From: Angiostrongylus vasorum
Taxonomy: Eukaryota > Nematoda > Chromadorea > Rhabditida > Metastrongylidae
Assembly (NCBI GenBank): GCA_018806985.1
Contig: JADANN010000391.1
Span: forward strand, 703,032 to 767,031
Length of the DNA: 64,000 bases
Direction: 5' to 3'
In this document: positions 22,346-31,830 of the stretch, one piece after another
How positions within the stretch are numbered: position 1 is the stretch's first letter
Layout: each line of letters starts with the position of its first letter
Program-made: the position numbers and the translations under genes
The notes under the pieces: generated by a model
What the model saw: only the letters and a program-made list of their open reading frames with translations
The model's database searches: none
What the model was told of the DNA's origin: nothing

Positions 22346-22844
22346 GAGTAGATGTTTTCGTACCAACCTCGTGTCAACTCAGTTATGTAGAATATTGTCG
22401 CTGTATAATTTAATTGCGCCATCAAAATGTAAAAAAAAGCTTGTAGGATCGAGAAGTCATGGCGCATGTTCGAGGAATTTCTAGGAATATATCAAATGTT
22501 AGAATTGGCTTTTGCGTAGGCGTGTGGCAAGTAAAACTTGAAAGTGCCTGGAACCGGTGAAGGTTTCACAGGTCATCGTTGCGGTATTGCAAACCATTCG
22601 CTTTGTATGTTTAAAACAGATGTTTATGACGCGTCAAAGACAAGATAGATCCGCCTCAGGAGGAGTACAAATGAGTTCGAGATCGCCCTTCATCTACTAT
22701 TTGAACTTTTTTTCTATGACTGCTGGCACCTCTAATGCTCCTTTTTATGCTTCTACAGGATTAATCTTTCTGCATCTACTCTTACATCGACAGCAGACAC
22801 TTCATTGCTTTTAGATCTGTGCTTCACCGTTTTCTTGATGAGTT

Positions 22845-23215
22845 AACAGGGTATTGTTACTTTACTCTTTACTCAACAAAAGCCGACATCTCGGAGGAAT
22901 TTACCTTTTTCAGAGCACAGAAAATTCAAGATGAATGCAATCTAGCCAGCGAAACTGACGTCATAAATGGGGTAACGAATTACCCGCTGTTTTAAAGTGC
23001 TCAGTTGTATTTCAGTCACTGCTACCGAATTCTCTAGACCGGCGCCTTTTAAGCGGCGTTCTATAGCTGATGTTATTTCGTTGGAAATGAAGACCAGAAT
23101 AAACGGGACCTTATTCTTACGAGAATAGCCGTTTCACGCATGATATTTCCTCTACACCTATCTCGAAGATACACAGTTTCGTAGCCACTGGAAATGGCTA
23201 TTTGCTGATCCAGTT
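22845..23215 (-). pseudogene. PLE endonuclease N-terminal remnant
   Basis: Minus-strand translation from about 23140 gives NKVPFILVFISNEITSAIER and then a GLENSVAV..EIQLS block, aligning with VPFILPFISNEVSATIKR and LENSVTIIEMPPS of the 13.2-kb copy. A decayed hammerhead motif (22877-22915, minus; CTGAAAA, stem and GAAA both damaged) sits downstream, as expected for element order endonuclease then ribozyme. The GIY-YIG core is missing. Confidence 0.62.
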
Positions 23216-23457
23216 TCAGAGATTATTCCTTTTCGAAACACGCTTCTCACAAGGAGTGAAGAGTGAGAGGGAGCTGATAAATCAGTATGTTCTTTTTTAT
23301 TTGGCTTCCAGTGCCAGTTTGTGATGTAGCGGCTTTCGAATAAGTTAGTGTGAGCAATCAGAAAGGAAAGCCACCTTTTTCCGGTTTGTTCCCGTTAGAC
23401 GCAATGTACCGAGCTTAAATAGCTGAACTTACATGAGGTCGATATGCAGATTTATTC

Positions 23458-23494
23458 GGCTAACGTTTCGGCGCCTTCCTCTTCATCAGAGCCG
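23458..23494 (-). ncRNA. Hammerhead motif H7, PLE subfamily 2
   Basis: Minus strand: stem I GGCT/AGCC, canonical core CTGATGA, a 13-base spacer ending in self-complementary GGCGCC, then GAAA and ACGT followed by T (GTT cleavage triplet, allowed by the NUH rule). The flanking CGGATCATC matches the subfamily at 47815, 50414 and 50802. The left flank TTACATGAGGTCGATATGCA resembles GAGCTTACACGAGGTGGATA at 50.4 kb. Confidence 0.6.
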
Positions 23495-24105
23495 ATGATC
23501 CGAAAAATTGTAATGTAAGGTGACTGTTCAATCAATAACTCAAGACTTTTGTTCATTTCATCATCTGTGAAGCAGATGGCAAAGCGATGATCCAAATTTC
23601 CATAGTAGATTAAAGACCGAAGTTCGATTACTGGATCTTTCACCTTAGACATAAACGCGATGCCAAGTCTTCGTGCAAGCCGCTGTCCACCTCATTTGTG
23701 CGAAATAGTCCCCAAACCATCTAAAGATTGAGCACTTTAAGCAGCATTTTGAGAGAGCCATCAGCCGCCAAGTGGACACGCCACGCGTGTTTTCTGGTTC
23801 GTCGTGTTGCGTGAGGAGTTCCAGGATGGCTTGCACAGCGGGGTCTTTCGATAGGTCAGTACAAAAATGCGGTAACTTCGAAAGACTTCATCATGCTGAT
23901 AAGACGAGCGTTACGTAGACGATCTAAGAACACTTGGGTGCTCTTATTGTGGGATGGAATGTGTTTCAACAACCGGATACGTATTGGGGTTAAAAACCAC
24001 GTTTTTCTCTCCATTGGCCGGTTTAGGTGGCTAGTGACGGGTTTAGACTAACCTTAAATAACCTTAAACAATTATAGATTTGTAGACAAAAGGTCTTCAG
24101 TGGAC
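23495..24105. other. Unassigned stretch
   Basis: Two short minus frames at 23452-23836 end close to the hammerhead motif and encode no recognisable domain. Otherwise nothing. Confidence 0.3.
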
Positions 24106-24109
24106 CCTA

Positions 24110-24365
24110 TTTTAAGAGTTTAACTTCTGTTCACTGCTTATTTGTTTCTATGTCATGGTATAATCTGAAATACAACAACAGTGACCTGAGACATGAGAAA
24201 AACTCGGCACCTCAGCCATGCTTCGAACTTTCCTCGAATCAGGCTTCGAAGTGTTTACCCTAATGGTGATTTCTGTAATCACCCGTCAACGGGAATGACC
24301 GGGGAGCAAAAATAGACATTGAACGCAGTTAAGCGGAGGCTGCAGTCCAAATCATGATGTACAGG
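24110..24365 (+). repeat. Fold-back family B, degenerate
   Basis: Recognisable by GAAATACAACAACAGTGACC, AATCACCCGTCAACGGGA, GACATTGAACGCAGTTAAGC and GGAGGCTGCAG. The tRNA-like segment is lost. Confidence 0.5.
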
Positions 24366-24906
24366 TCCACAGCAGTTCTTCTCGATGTTGACCAGTACAT
24401 CCTTTCTTTATCTCAGTGACCCGTCGGACTTGCTCAATCAAACTTGACTTTTGAGAAAAAAAAGACCTTTTTTTTAAAAAAATTTTACTGTGCTTTGCGA
24501 GGAGGTAGTTACAGTTCTGCGAGTTCTTTTGTAACTGCTGGGTTTCCGAATAGAAACGTCTAACTTTATCTCAGCTTTATAAGATCCTACTGAGAAGTAG
24601 CAATCCCTCATAGTAAATCCGTATTTCGACACCTAGGCTTACGTCTTTCGAGCATGATGGCAGATCTGAATGCTCTGGCTATAAAGATGCTCTCACATTG
24701 TTCCTTCGATATGTAGCCTGATTATCAGTCTACTACTTCACTGTGTGAATAAATTTTGATCTTACTACGTAGTGGTAAGAATGAATCTGTGGAAAGTAAA
24801 AATATTTCCGCCTCCAGCTGATAATTTGGAAGTCGCGAATTCTTTCGCGTGGTGGTTAAATGACAAAAGTTGGTAGATTGGGTCGGACAATCGCTCTGTT
24901 TTTCAG

Positions 24907-25031
24907 GTATTCTGTTCTCTATAGAAGTAATATGCACATATTATGCTCTAAGAAACCAAGTGGACTTTTTGCTGCACTTTGTATTGCCAGTACTTTTCGA
25001 GTAGTTCTTTTCGTGCTCAACGCTTCAAATG
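24907..25031 (+). CDS. Candidate exon with hydrophobic segment
   Basis: A strong acceptor (CTGTTTTTCAG) precedes an open frame with Met at 24931 and a donor AAATG|GTGAGC at 25031. It encodes MHILCSKKPSG then a hydrophobic stretch, LFAALCIASTFRVVLFVLNA, which could be a signal-anchor or one membrane helix of a receptor. No family is recognised and no second exon was found. Confidence 0.28.
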
Positions 25032-25219
25032 GTGAGCAACTAGTTCATTTTCAATGCCGTTTTCTTCCTTTCCTCTAGGAGTTTCTTGCAGGAAGTACTG
25101 AATTTTCTTTTTACGCAAGTGTCTATCTGTGAAGATTTTCAGAGAGTGCAGAGGCCTGCTGTCAAACTCGGATTCTGAATATGGTTTTTATCTCGAAGAC
25201 TTGCCGATATTTGGAGTGA

Positions 25220-25575
25220 TTGAGCTCGTCTTTCTACTGTACGCGTTTTTTGAATTGTGTTTTCAATACAACTGCAAAGATGTTGAGAAATGAGCAAAAC
25301 AAGAAACGTCAGATGGTCTTTCACGATTGCCCCCTGCCGGGACTCACGTGCAATTCACCACACGAACCGAGCCCCTTGCTTTGCCTTTCTCCCAGCCAGT
25401 TTTTTTTTCATTCCCTTTGACGAGCTGATAGCACCGATAGAGTAAAAAAACTGACTAACAGAATGGCAAAGGTTCTCGAATGGTGCTGTGGATAACAGGC
25501 AAGCCTTCGGGAAAGATGATCGCGGATTCGCAGCCCAGATGAGGCTTGTGGTTGTATTTCAAATCGTATCCTTTC
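25220..25575. repeat. Fold-back family B, degenerate
   Basis: Weak similarity: GATGTTGAGAAATGAGCAAA, CACCACACGAACCGAG, GCCTTTCTCCCAGCCAGTT, GACGAGCTGATAGCACCGAT, then GAGGCTTGTGGTTGTATTTC. The order fits family B but identity is low. Confidence 0.4.
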
Positions 25576-25653
25576 ACGAAAAAGAACAGACAGAAAGTAA
25601 AAGATAAGTGAAAGATAAAACATCGCGTTCTGTAGTGTTTCAGTTTCTTAAAA

Positions 25654-25883
25654 ACGATTAAGCTCCGATTTCACAAAGAATCGTTGGAGGTGATTGAATG
25701 GATAATCTGTTACAGTGACTTGCGGTGTCATACCGATGTGTCGAGTCAGTGCTACTGTCCTCCCAAACAGATCTCGTACGAGTTTGCCCAACCCATATTG
25801 ATAGAAGGCTTGGTGAGCCTGGGTCGCTGGATCGAGCGCAGGTGTATGGCAGAGCACCTCTGTCCACTGTGCTGCAAAAACGC
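25654..25883 (-). mobile_element. SINE family A, copy 10
   Basis: Contains GATTAAGCTC, CGTTGGAGGTGATTGAATGG, CGATGTGTCGAGTCAGTGCT, GAAGGCTTGGTGAGCC and a head with GGATCGAGCGCAGG. The 3' region between the tail and TCGTTGGAGG is shortened. Confidence 0.7.
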
Positions 25884-26580
25884 TTCCGTAAAACATAAGA
25901 AGTATAAATTAACCACTAAATAAAAAAATACTAAGGAGAAAGCCGTTACCAATATACATCTTCGGATGGTGTCTACAGTTTACATTAAGCCATTGCAGAT
26001 CTTCTTCGGAATACAATTTTAATTATTTTTGTTGTTATGAGCGCAAGGAATTAGAGCAAAACATACCATACCCTGAGATCAAGCTTTCAGTGAAAGCGAA
26101 TATCAATAATTGGCGCGGGAATGTCGGTTATAGTTGGCCCTTTCATAACCTTGTTAGTTCGTTTCGTCATGGGACCTGGTTAACCACACTGTTGCCACCT
26201 GTATACCTTACTCAGTCCCTTAATAATGCTGTAGAAAAAAGCCATATTTCTTCTTATCCCTAAGTAGCTATTTTGTTAGCCCAGCTTACCATACTCATTG
26301 TTTTATTCCTCATTGTGTACAATCCATCTAGTTGACATCTCATCTGTCTTTATCAGTTGCAGATTGGTGCATTGGTGCATGAATTGCATAAATATAAGTT
26401 TGGTTCTCTGTGACTGGCGATGTTCGACATTTGAAGTAGCGTTTGTTTGATTTGGTTATTGACCAGCTACTGGGATTGAACCTTGTAAACCGAGACATTT
26501 TTGATCGATTAAGCGAGAACGGCCGAACCCAGCCCATCTCACACTTCATCACGTCGTCTACTGAAAAAAGCGATGTTTCA
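25884..26580. other. Unassigned stretch
   Basis: No gene or family repeat recognised. The minus frame at 26340-26552 has no domain. Confidence 0.3.
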
Positions 26581-26581
26581 G

Positions 26582-26726
26582 TAGACTGGAAGAATCGAAG
26601 GTGACTTGTGTTTCCGTAAATCTAACGAATGCATCTGGTGACTGTTTGTTTTCAAACCAGTCGAAATCGTCATCGACGTGTGCTGCACAACAGATGACTC
26701 AAATGAAGCTGCAGCAACAAGTACCA
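26582..26726 (+). CDS. Candidate internal exon, unknown protein
   Basis: Flanked by a TTTCAG acceptor ending at 26581 and a GTACCA|GTAAGG donor. The frame is open across all 145 bases and encodes polar, Ser/Gln-rich sequence (VTCVSVNLTNASGDCLFSNQ, AAQQMTQMKLQQQVP). It is non-repetitive. Both splice signals fit, but neighbouring exons were not found and no family is recognised. Confidence 0.3.
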
Positions 26727-26916
26727 GTAAGGACAGTTTTGAGTATATTATCCGGGGAACTGTTATTATTCTTGCTAAAATATAATACTGCATTAGGGCT
26801 TGCTAGGCTAGTTTTAAATGAAGTAATGGGATTTAGCTATAGAACTAAAATCAGTGCGAATTGTAGAGCAACTTATCATGAATGTTGTCATTAATAAGCT
26901 TTAACACTGTTCCCAA

Positions 26917-27199
26917 GGGCGCGCGTGGCGCAGTGGTCGGAGGGGCCATGCAGCACACGTGAACAATCGATCCATCCGCTCATGGCCAACAAGCTTCCCA
27001 TGCCTCCGGGGTTTGGCAAATTGGCAGCAGACTTGTCAGGTTAGCAGCACTGGCTCGTTACATTGGTAGGCCACCGCGAGTTATTGTAAAGGCCAGATAT
27101 GCATTCAATCACCTCCAAACGATGCTTAATTAAGTGGAATGCACGGCGCGTCCCTCAGGGATTGATCAATGCCGAATGCTTTATCCTTTTTATCCTTTT
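26917..27199 (+). mobile_element. SINE family A, copy 11, with full tail
   Basis: Complete copy. Head GGGCGCGCGTGGCGCAGTGG (A-box TGGCGCAGTGGTCGG), a damaged B-box region CAATCGATCC, the body blocks, and the tail GCTTTATCCTTTTTATCC with a second TTTTA unit. It shows that the family tail is a TATCCTTTT-type repeat rather than plain poly(A). Confidence 0.85.
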
Positions 27200-28030
27200 A
27201 ACATCGTTTCCACGTCATAACTAAAGTGACATCCACGTGAAATCTGCAGAAATCCTGTGGAAATTCTGTTCTAGGAAAAAGCAGGTTCTCGGAAGAGAAG
27301 GAAACATTCTAAAGAGAACTGGGAGAAACCCACAGAAATAAGCAAAGTAAGAAGCTGGATTTTTTAAGGCTTGGTGAGATTGACAAGATAAGTCCTTGTT
27401 CCAATGGGATTTTACACGTTTTCGGATTATTCGGAAGAGATCGGCGTATTCATTCCAGTTTCAATCCACCAGAACTGATTCGGCGTTACTTAATGATTTG
27501 CGAAAAAGGCTAGGAACTGCCAAGTTAATTTTCGTCTCGCCAACCTGTTTCTTAGTGAGTTAGCTTCTTTTGCTGAATTCCATCTCGACTATTAGTGTTA
27601 AGGTTCGCAGTGGTAAAGTACCAGTCAGTGAAGCGATGGTTGAGGGATACTGTCGTCGATCAAGTCTAGTAAAATCTAGGCCAAATTCTTCCTTTTGTTA
27701 GACGACTTCCCATCACTTCTTGGAAACAATGTCGATCCTGTGACCATATTTAGCATCACTTTGCGTCAAATGTCGTAAGTCCATCCGTAAGTGGGTTTGC
27801 ACATTTTACAAAGCAGATGCAGTTATATATTCAAACCCATGGATAAGAAGCGGAATGCATTATATTGCGCACTAAAATAGTGCTCCTAATTATTCCAGGA
27901 ACTTCCCAGTTAATTTTCTAAATAAGTTCGGCATCTTGCTCAATTATTCAAATTTCGGCACCATCTTGGTTCATTAGACAGGCGTGATGCTGTGAATAAT
28001 GTATTATAATTTATTATTAGTATTCTAATA
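27200..28030. other. Unassigned stretch
   Basis: No supported feature apart from ordinary AT-rich sequence. Confidence 0.3.
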
Positions 28031-28302
28031 GGTGGTGTGGCGCAGTGTTGTGGCACTGCGACACATACGTGGAATCGAACCTCGCGCCTATGGCCCACCA
28101 AGCCCTCCATCTCTCCGGAGTCGGCAAATTGGTACCAGACTTGTTTGGGGAGATAGCAGCACTGGCTCGATACATCGGTAGGCCACCGCGAGTTATTGTA
28201 AAGACCAGATATGCATTCAGTCACCTCCAAACGATGTTTAGTGAAATCGAATGCGTGACGCATCCCTCAGAGAATGATCAACCACGAAAGCATTATCCTC
28301 TT
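28031..28302 (+). mobile_element. SINE family A, copy 12
   Basis: Head GGTGGTGTGGCGCAGTG, B-box-like GGAATCGAACCTCGCGCC, then GGCAAATTGGTACCAGACTT, CCACCGCGAGTTATTGTAAA, and an end with GATCAACCACGAAAGC and TTATCCTC. The D-arm region is shortened (CGCAGTGTTGTGGCACTGCG, itself a hairpin). Confidence 0.82.
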
Positions 28303-29405
28303 ATTAGTATTATGTGCACATTTATCACGGGGTGAAAATCTCTGATCGCAGAAGAATCTTATTTTGGCTTCGAATTCCACCAACTATGCTTACCATTGAT
28401 TTATGTGTTTATATGATATTTCGAGCTTTTATGATCTTAGCAGCAGTTGCATGACAGACTAGTTGGGACATGCAGCTCATCGTCCTGACTCGGCAAAGAA
28501 TTCGAGGATGCTTCGTCCAGATTTGTTCAAAACAAAAACGGAGACGTACTCATTGGCTTCAGCACACTGCGGCACGAATATATTTCATGCACTGGATGAG
28601 TTTGCCTTTCTTTACAAACAGTGACTCAGCAGAAGTATTAGAAAGTTTCCACGATTTCTTTCATATGGCTTTTTTCTTGTTTGGGTCGATTGCTGAATAG
28701 GGTTTCATGGTGGGTTTCATAGTCCATCCAAAAATCCTTTGTTCCTCGATTTTTGAGATTATGCTGTGCAATAGATAGTGCTACTGTATTGTGCACATGG
28801 TCACAGATCAACTCCCGCGCAATGGTCTAGCAAAACACACCAGAAAGTACCAAACCAATCGTAGAGGATAGAAAATACTGACTTGGTATCACTAGGCACC
28901 ATCGAGCATGCATTTCGTTCTACGATCCTAAGTGGAGTTCAATGTACAGAATATTACAGAGGGGTGATTCAGCGTTGGGTACACTATTCTTCTGTTCTTT
29001 ACCTCTGTTAATTCACGCTTCTGAAAGCAAATATCCGATTCGGATACACTGTATTGTTTCTCAAAGCATTATTTTGCGAGTTCTCTTGTTTTCTAGACCG
29101 CGCACTACTAAAATGATGTAAAAGCTAATTTTTCAGTTGCTGCATTATTGTGACTACAGTACACCCTCACTACACAAGCTACTCCACCTTTAAACAGGCA
29201 CGAATTAAGGCAGATGCGGGTGCTCTTCCTTGAGCATTAAATGCTGCATCTAAAGGTTGTAATATTTCGTTCATTCTGTCATTTTTTTGTTATTTATGCA
29301 AATCGGTTTCATATAATGTCTGGATCCTAGCACTTTTTTATTTCATTCGTTATTTCGCGTCCACCATCCACACTGATATCAGCTTTGTATTTCTTCATAA
29401 GCGAA
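28303..29405. other. Unassigned stretch
   Basis: The plus frame at 28470-28700 is non-repetitive but shows no domain or good splice context. Nothing else is supported. Confidence 0.3.
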
Positions 29406-29410
29406 GTTAT

Positions 29411-29602
29411 AGGTGCAGTGTGGTCGAGGTGCACCGTCGTCACCAGAGTTTCTGTTGCCCATGGGTGAACTTAGCACCTATGTTCCCTTTGGATCGTACC
29501 ACTTCAACATCAATGATGGCGCTACCCACACCACCTCCATATGCGCATCACTCTGTTTCTTCCGAACAAGATGGTATGTTTTGGTACCTCATCAACGAAT
29601 AA
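29411..29602 (+). CDS. Candidate terminal exon
   Basis: After a TTATAG acceptor-like site the frame ending at TAA (29600-29602) encodes a Pro/Ser/Thr-rich segment, ALPTPPPYAHHSVSSEQDG, then MFWYLINE and stop. An overlapping second open frame also spans the block, so coding is uncertain. A low-complexity tail like this would suit the C-terminus of a regulatory protein, but that is inference. Confidence 0.22.
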   Translation, partial: RCSVVEVHRRHQSFCCPWVNLAPMFPLDRTTSTSMMALPTPPPYAHHSVSSEQDGMFWYLINE

Positions 29603-29639
29603 TTAGGTAAAAAGTGGATAATGAATAAGTAACTGGAAC

Positions 29640-29750
29640 TATAAATGGGTAACTAAATAAATAAATAAATAAATAGACAAAAATAAACACTAAAGTGACA
29701 AAAACAAAAGTGAATAAAAATAATTAATAAGTAAATAGAAAAAAGAGCTG
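29640..29750. repeat. A-rich AAATAA block, small
   Basis: Includes a perfect short run of AAAT units at about 29655-29683 and degenerate continuation, with almost no C on the plus strand. It resembles the larger block at 30619. Confidence 0.75.
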
Positions 29751-30093
29751 GAATTTTCTTCCGAAGAAGTACTCCACATATCAATGAACGCGCACTGGTT
29801 TTGTGCTTATTCCTGCTACATGACGAATCGTAGGTATTGCTGGAATGGGGATACCTAAACTACAACTGCTAGCCATATATGTGAACGATTAAGCGCAGTA
29901 TATTTCGAATCGGTTTACGTATGTCTATCTATCATGTGCAATTTCTGTAATTGCACATAAGGACAACATTGCACCATTGTTGTTCGAAAATATAACCCTG
30001 CAAGGATTTTTTCACTAAAAATAAATACTGCATACATAACATATCCGAAGTGCACTTATACGTGACAGAGTACGTGGTATCGTTTCGAATCTG

Positions 30094-30618
30094 CTAGTAG
30101 AGAAAGCGCCCAAATAAACAGAACATTGGCTGCGGAACAGCTTCAAATGCTCTCAGTAATGTGACTGTATGATGAGCCAAAGTAATGTAACATATAATAA
30201 ATATGGGTATACACATCATATACCCATAGCATAGTAGAGCACCCTGTTCTGCCGGCCCGTCATGTTCAAAACCTCTCAAGTCCTCTATTTGTCGAGAAGC
30301 TACTGTTTGTTGCCTAAAATCCAGCAAGTCCGTAATCAATAAAGCTGCGCGTCTTCCCATAAAGTAATGTACTGAAGCTGAGCGGCTAGCGCTACGTGTT
30401 AGGAAATCTGTAGGCGGGAAAACAAGCGGCACTTTCGGCAGGTGTTGGCTATAGACACGGCAAACACAGGTGAAGCCTATCACGAATACGCGTATTGACT
30501 TCGATGTGCACATATTTCCACGTCTTAATTGCAACGCATTGGATTTTCTCTGGCCCATTTTGCCGCGGAGAGGTTTTTTGACAGATTTTTTGTAGCCAGT
30601 CGGCAGCATGTAGGCCAC
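30094..30618 (-). CDS. Long unique minus-strand open frame, unknown
   Basis: A 174-codon open frame, long for this AT-rich DNA and not part of a known repeat here. The middle (about 30235-30450) is the most protein-like part: after a TCTATAG acceptor it reads QHLPKVPLVFPPTDF, a Ser/Arg stretch, GRRAALLITDLLDFRQQ and IEDLRGFEHDGPAEQG, ending near a TATGG|GTATAT donor. An exon inside the frame is more likely than the whole frame being coding. Family unknown. It sits between two A-rich blocks. Confidence 0.3.
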   Translation of the reverse strand: MAYMLPTGYKKSVKKPLRGKMGQRKSNALQLRRGNMCTSKSIRVFVIGFTCVCRVYSQHLPKVPLVFPPTDFLTRSASRSASVHYFMGRRAALLITDLLDFRQQTVASRQIEDLRGFEHDGPAEQGALLCYGYMMCIPIFIICYITLAHHTVTLLRAFEAVPQPMFCLFGRFLY

Positions 30619-31627
30619 AGTGAAAATTAAATAAAAAGAGAAAATAATGAAAGATAAATAAATAAAAAATAAAAGATGGATCGAAATTGGATAAAAATGT
30701 AATCAAAAGTAAACACAAATGAATAGAAATTGAATAAAACATAAATAAAAAATAAATGAAATCAGATAAGAAATGAACCAAGTTGAATAAAAAAAGTAAA
30801 AAAAATTGATTAAAAAATAAACAAATGCAAACAAAAATAAATAATGAATAAATAGACAACAAAAATAAATAAGTAAAAATGAATAAAAATAAACGGAAGT
30901 TAAATGAACACAGATATAAAACTGAAGGAAAATTAAATAGAAAAAGTGAAAATAGGCACATTTAAATAGAATTAAATAAAAATTACATAAGACGGAATAA
31001 AAGTAAACAGAAGCAAATAAAAAGTAAACAAAATTTAAATAAAAAGTACATAAAAACTAAAAAAAGTTTAATAAAATTTTTATTCAGTTTAATATTAAGC
31101 AAAAATAGGAATTAAATAAGAATTAAATAAAATCAAATGAAAACTTCAAAAAATCAACAGAACTAAATGAAAAATAAATAAAGTTAGGAAACAAGTAAAT
31201 ATAATATGATAATATAATAATAAACACAATTAAATGAAACTGAATAAAAAATAAGCAAAATTAAATAAAAAATAGACAAGACAAGTGAAAAACAAATGAA
31301 TTTAGCTAAAATTAAATAGGAATTAAACACAAGCTAAGTAAGATCAAGTGAAGAATAAATAAAATCAAATAAAATAAAATAAAGAATAGATAAAAATTAA
31401 ACGAAATTAAATAAAAATAAATAAAATTAAATAAAAATTAATTAAAAAAAGCAAATAAAATTAAAAGAAAATAAAGTAAAATTTAGAAATAAATACAAGA
31501 TAAATAAATGTAAACAAGGAATGAAGTATAAAATTAAATGAAAACCAAATAAAATTAAATGAAAATTGATTAAAATTAAATAAAAATAAATAAAATTAAG
31601 TAAAGATGAAATAAAAATTATATAAGT
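30619..31627. repeat. 1-kb A-rich low-complexity block
   Basis: About 1,000 bases of degenerate AAATAA/AATTAAAT units with strong strand bias: A dominates the plus strand and C is almost absent. The repeat unit is irregular, so this is not a simple microsatellite. Open frames through it (for example 30449-30961 minus, Phe/Leu-rich) are composition artefacts. Confidence 0.9.
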
Positions 31628-31830
31628 AGATTGAGTGCTGGCTGAGTAGGTTGCAGTTAACTTGACATTTCCAGGTTATGAGGATGGTAACGTCCTCCGA
31701 AACGTCATCTTATTAGTAAATAAAGAATAAAGTAACAACTTCCTGTTTAGACCTCGACAGAACAGTGAATTATTCGATCAAAGCCGAGGTTGGTCTAAAG
31801 TCGGTCGTGGAAAGTAAAAAAGAATATTTG
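31628..31830 (+). mobile_element. PLE end with hammerhead motif H8
   Basis: GTTGCAGTTAACTTGACATT, TCCAGG and then, at 31675-31710, ATGAGGA (core C to A), a spacer, GAAACGTC and AGTAAATAAAGAATA, followed by CAAAGCCGAGGTTGGTCTAA (conserved outer end). It corresponds to the right arm of the 13-kb palindrome. ACGT and GAAA are intact; stem II appears rebuilt as GAGGA/TCCTC. Confidence 0.6.

Larger units (their letters stand above)
21885..22380. mobile_element. PLE-derived remnant with inverted ends
   Basis: Starts with GAAAGCCGACTTTCATTAAA and CCTTGG (conserved PLE outer end), then a minus-strand hammerhead-like motif at 21990, about 280 bases of non-coding sequence with GATTCGACTCGATGCGACA, and a plus-strand motif at 22312 followed by ACCAACCTCGTGTCAACTCA. 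The outward-facing pair repeats the layout of the 13-kb palindrome without the endonuclease. Confidence 0.5.

Noticed and set aside
26917..26990. Genuine tRNA gene at the head of SINE copy 11
   Set aside because: The head is followed by the SINE body, lacks proper acceptor pairing and recurs in all family copies.
30449..30961. 170-codon Phe/Leu-rich minus frame resembling a membrane protein
   Set aside because: It lies in the A-rich block; the hydrophobic residues come from the TTT/TTA complement of AAATAA repeats.
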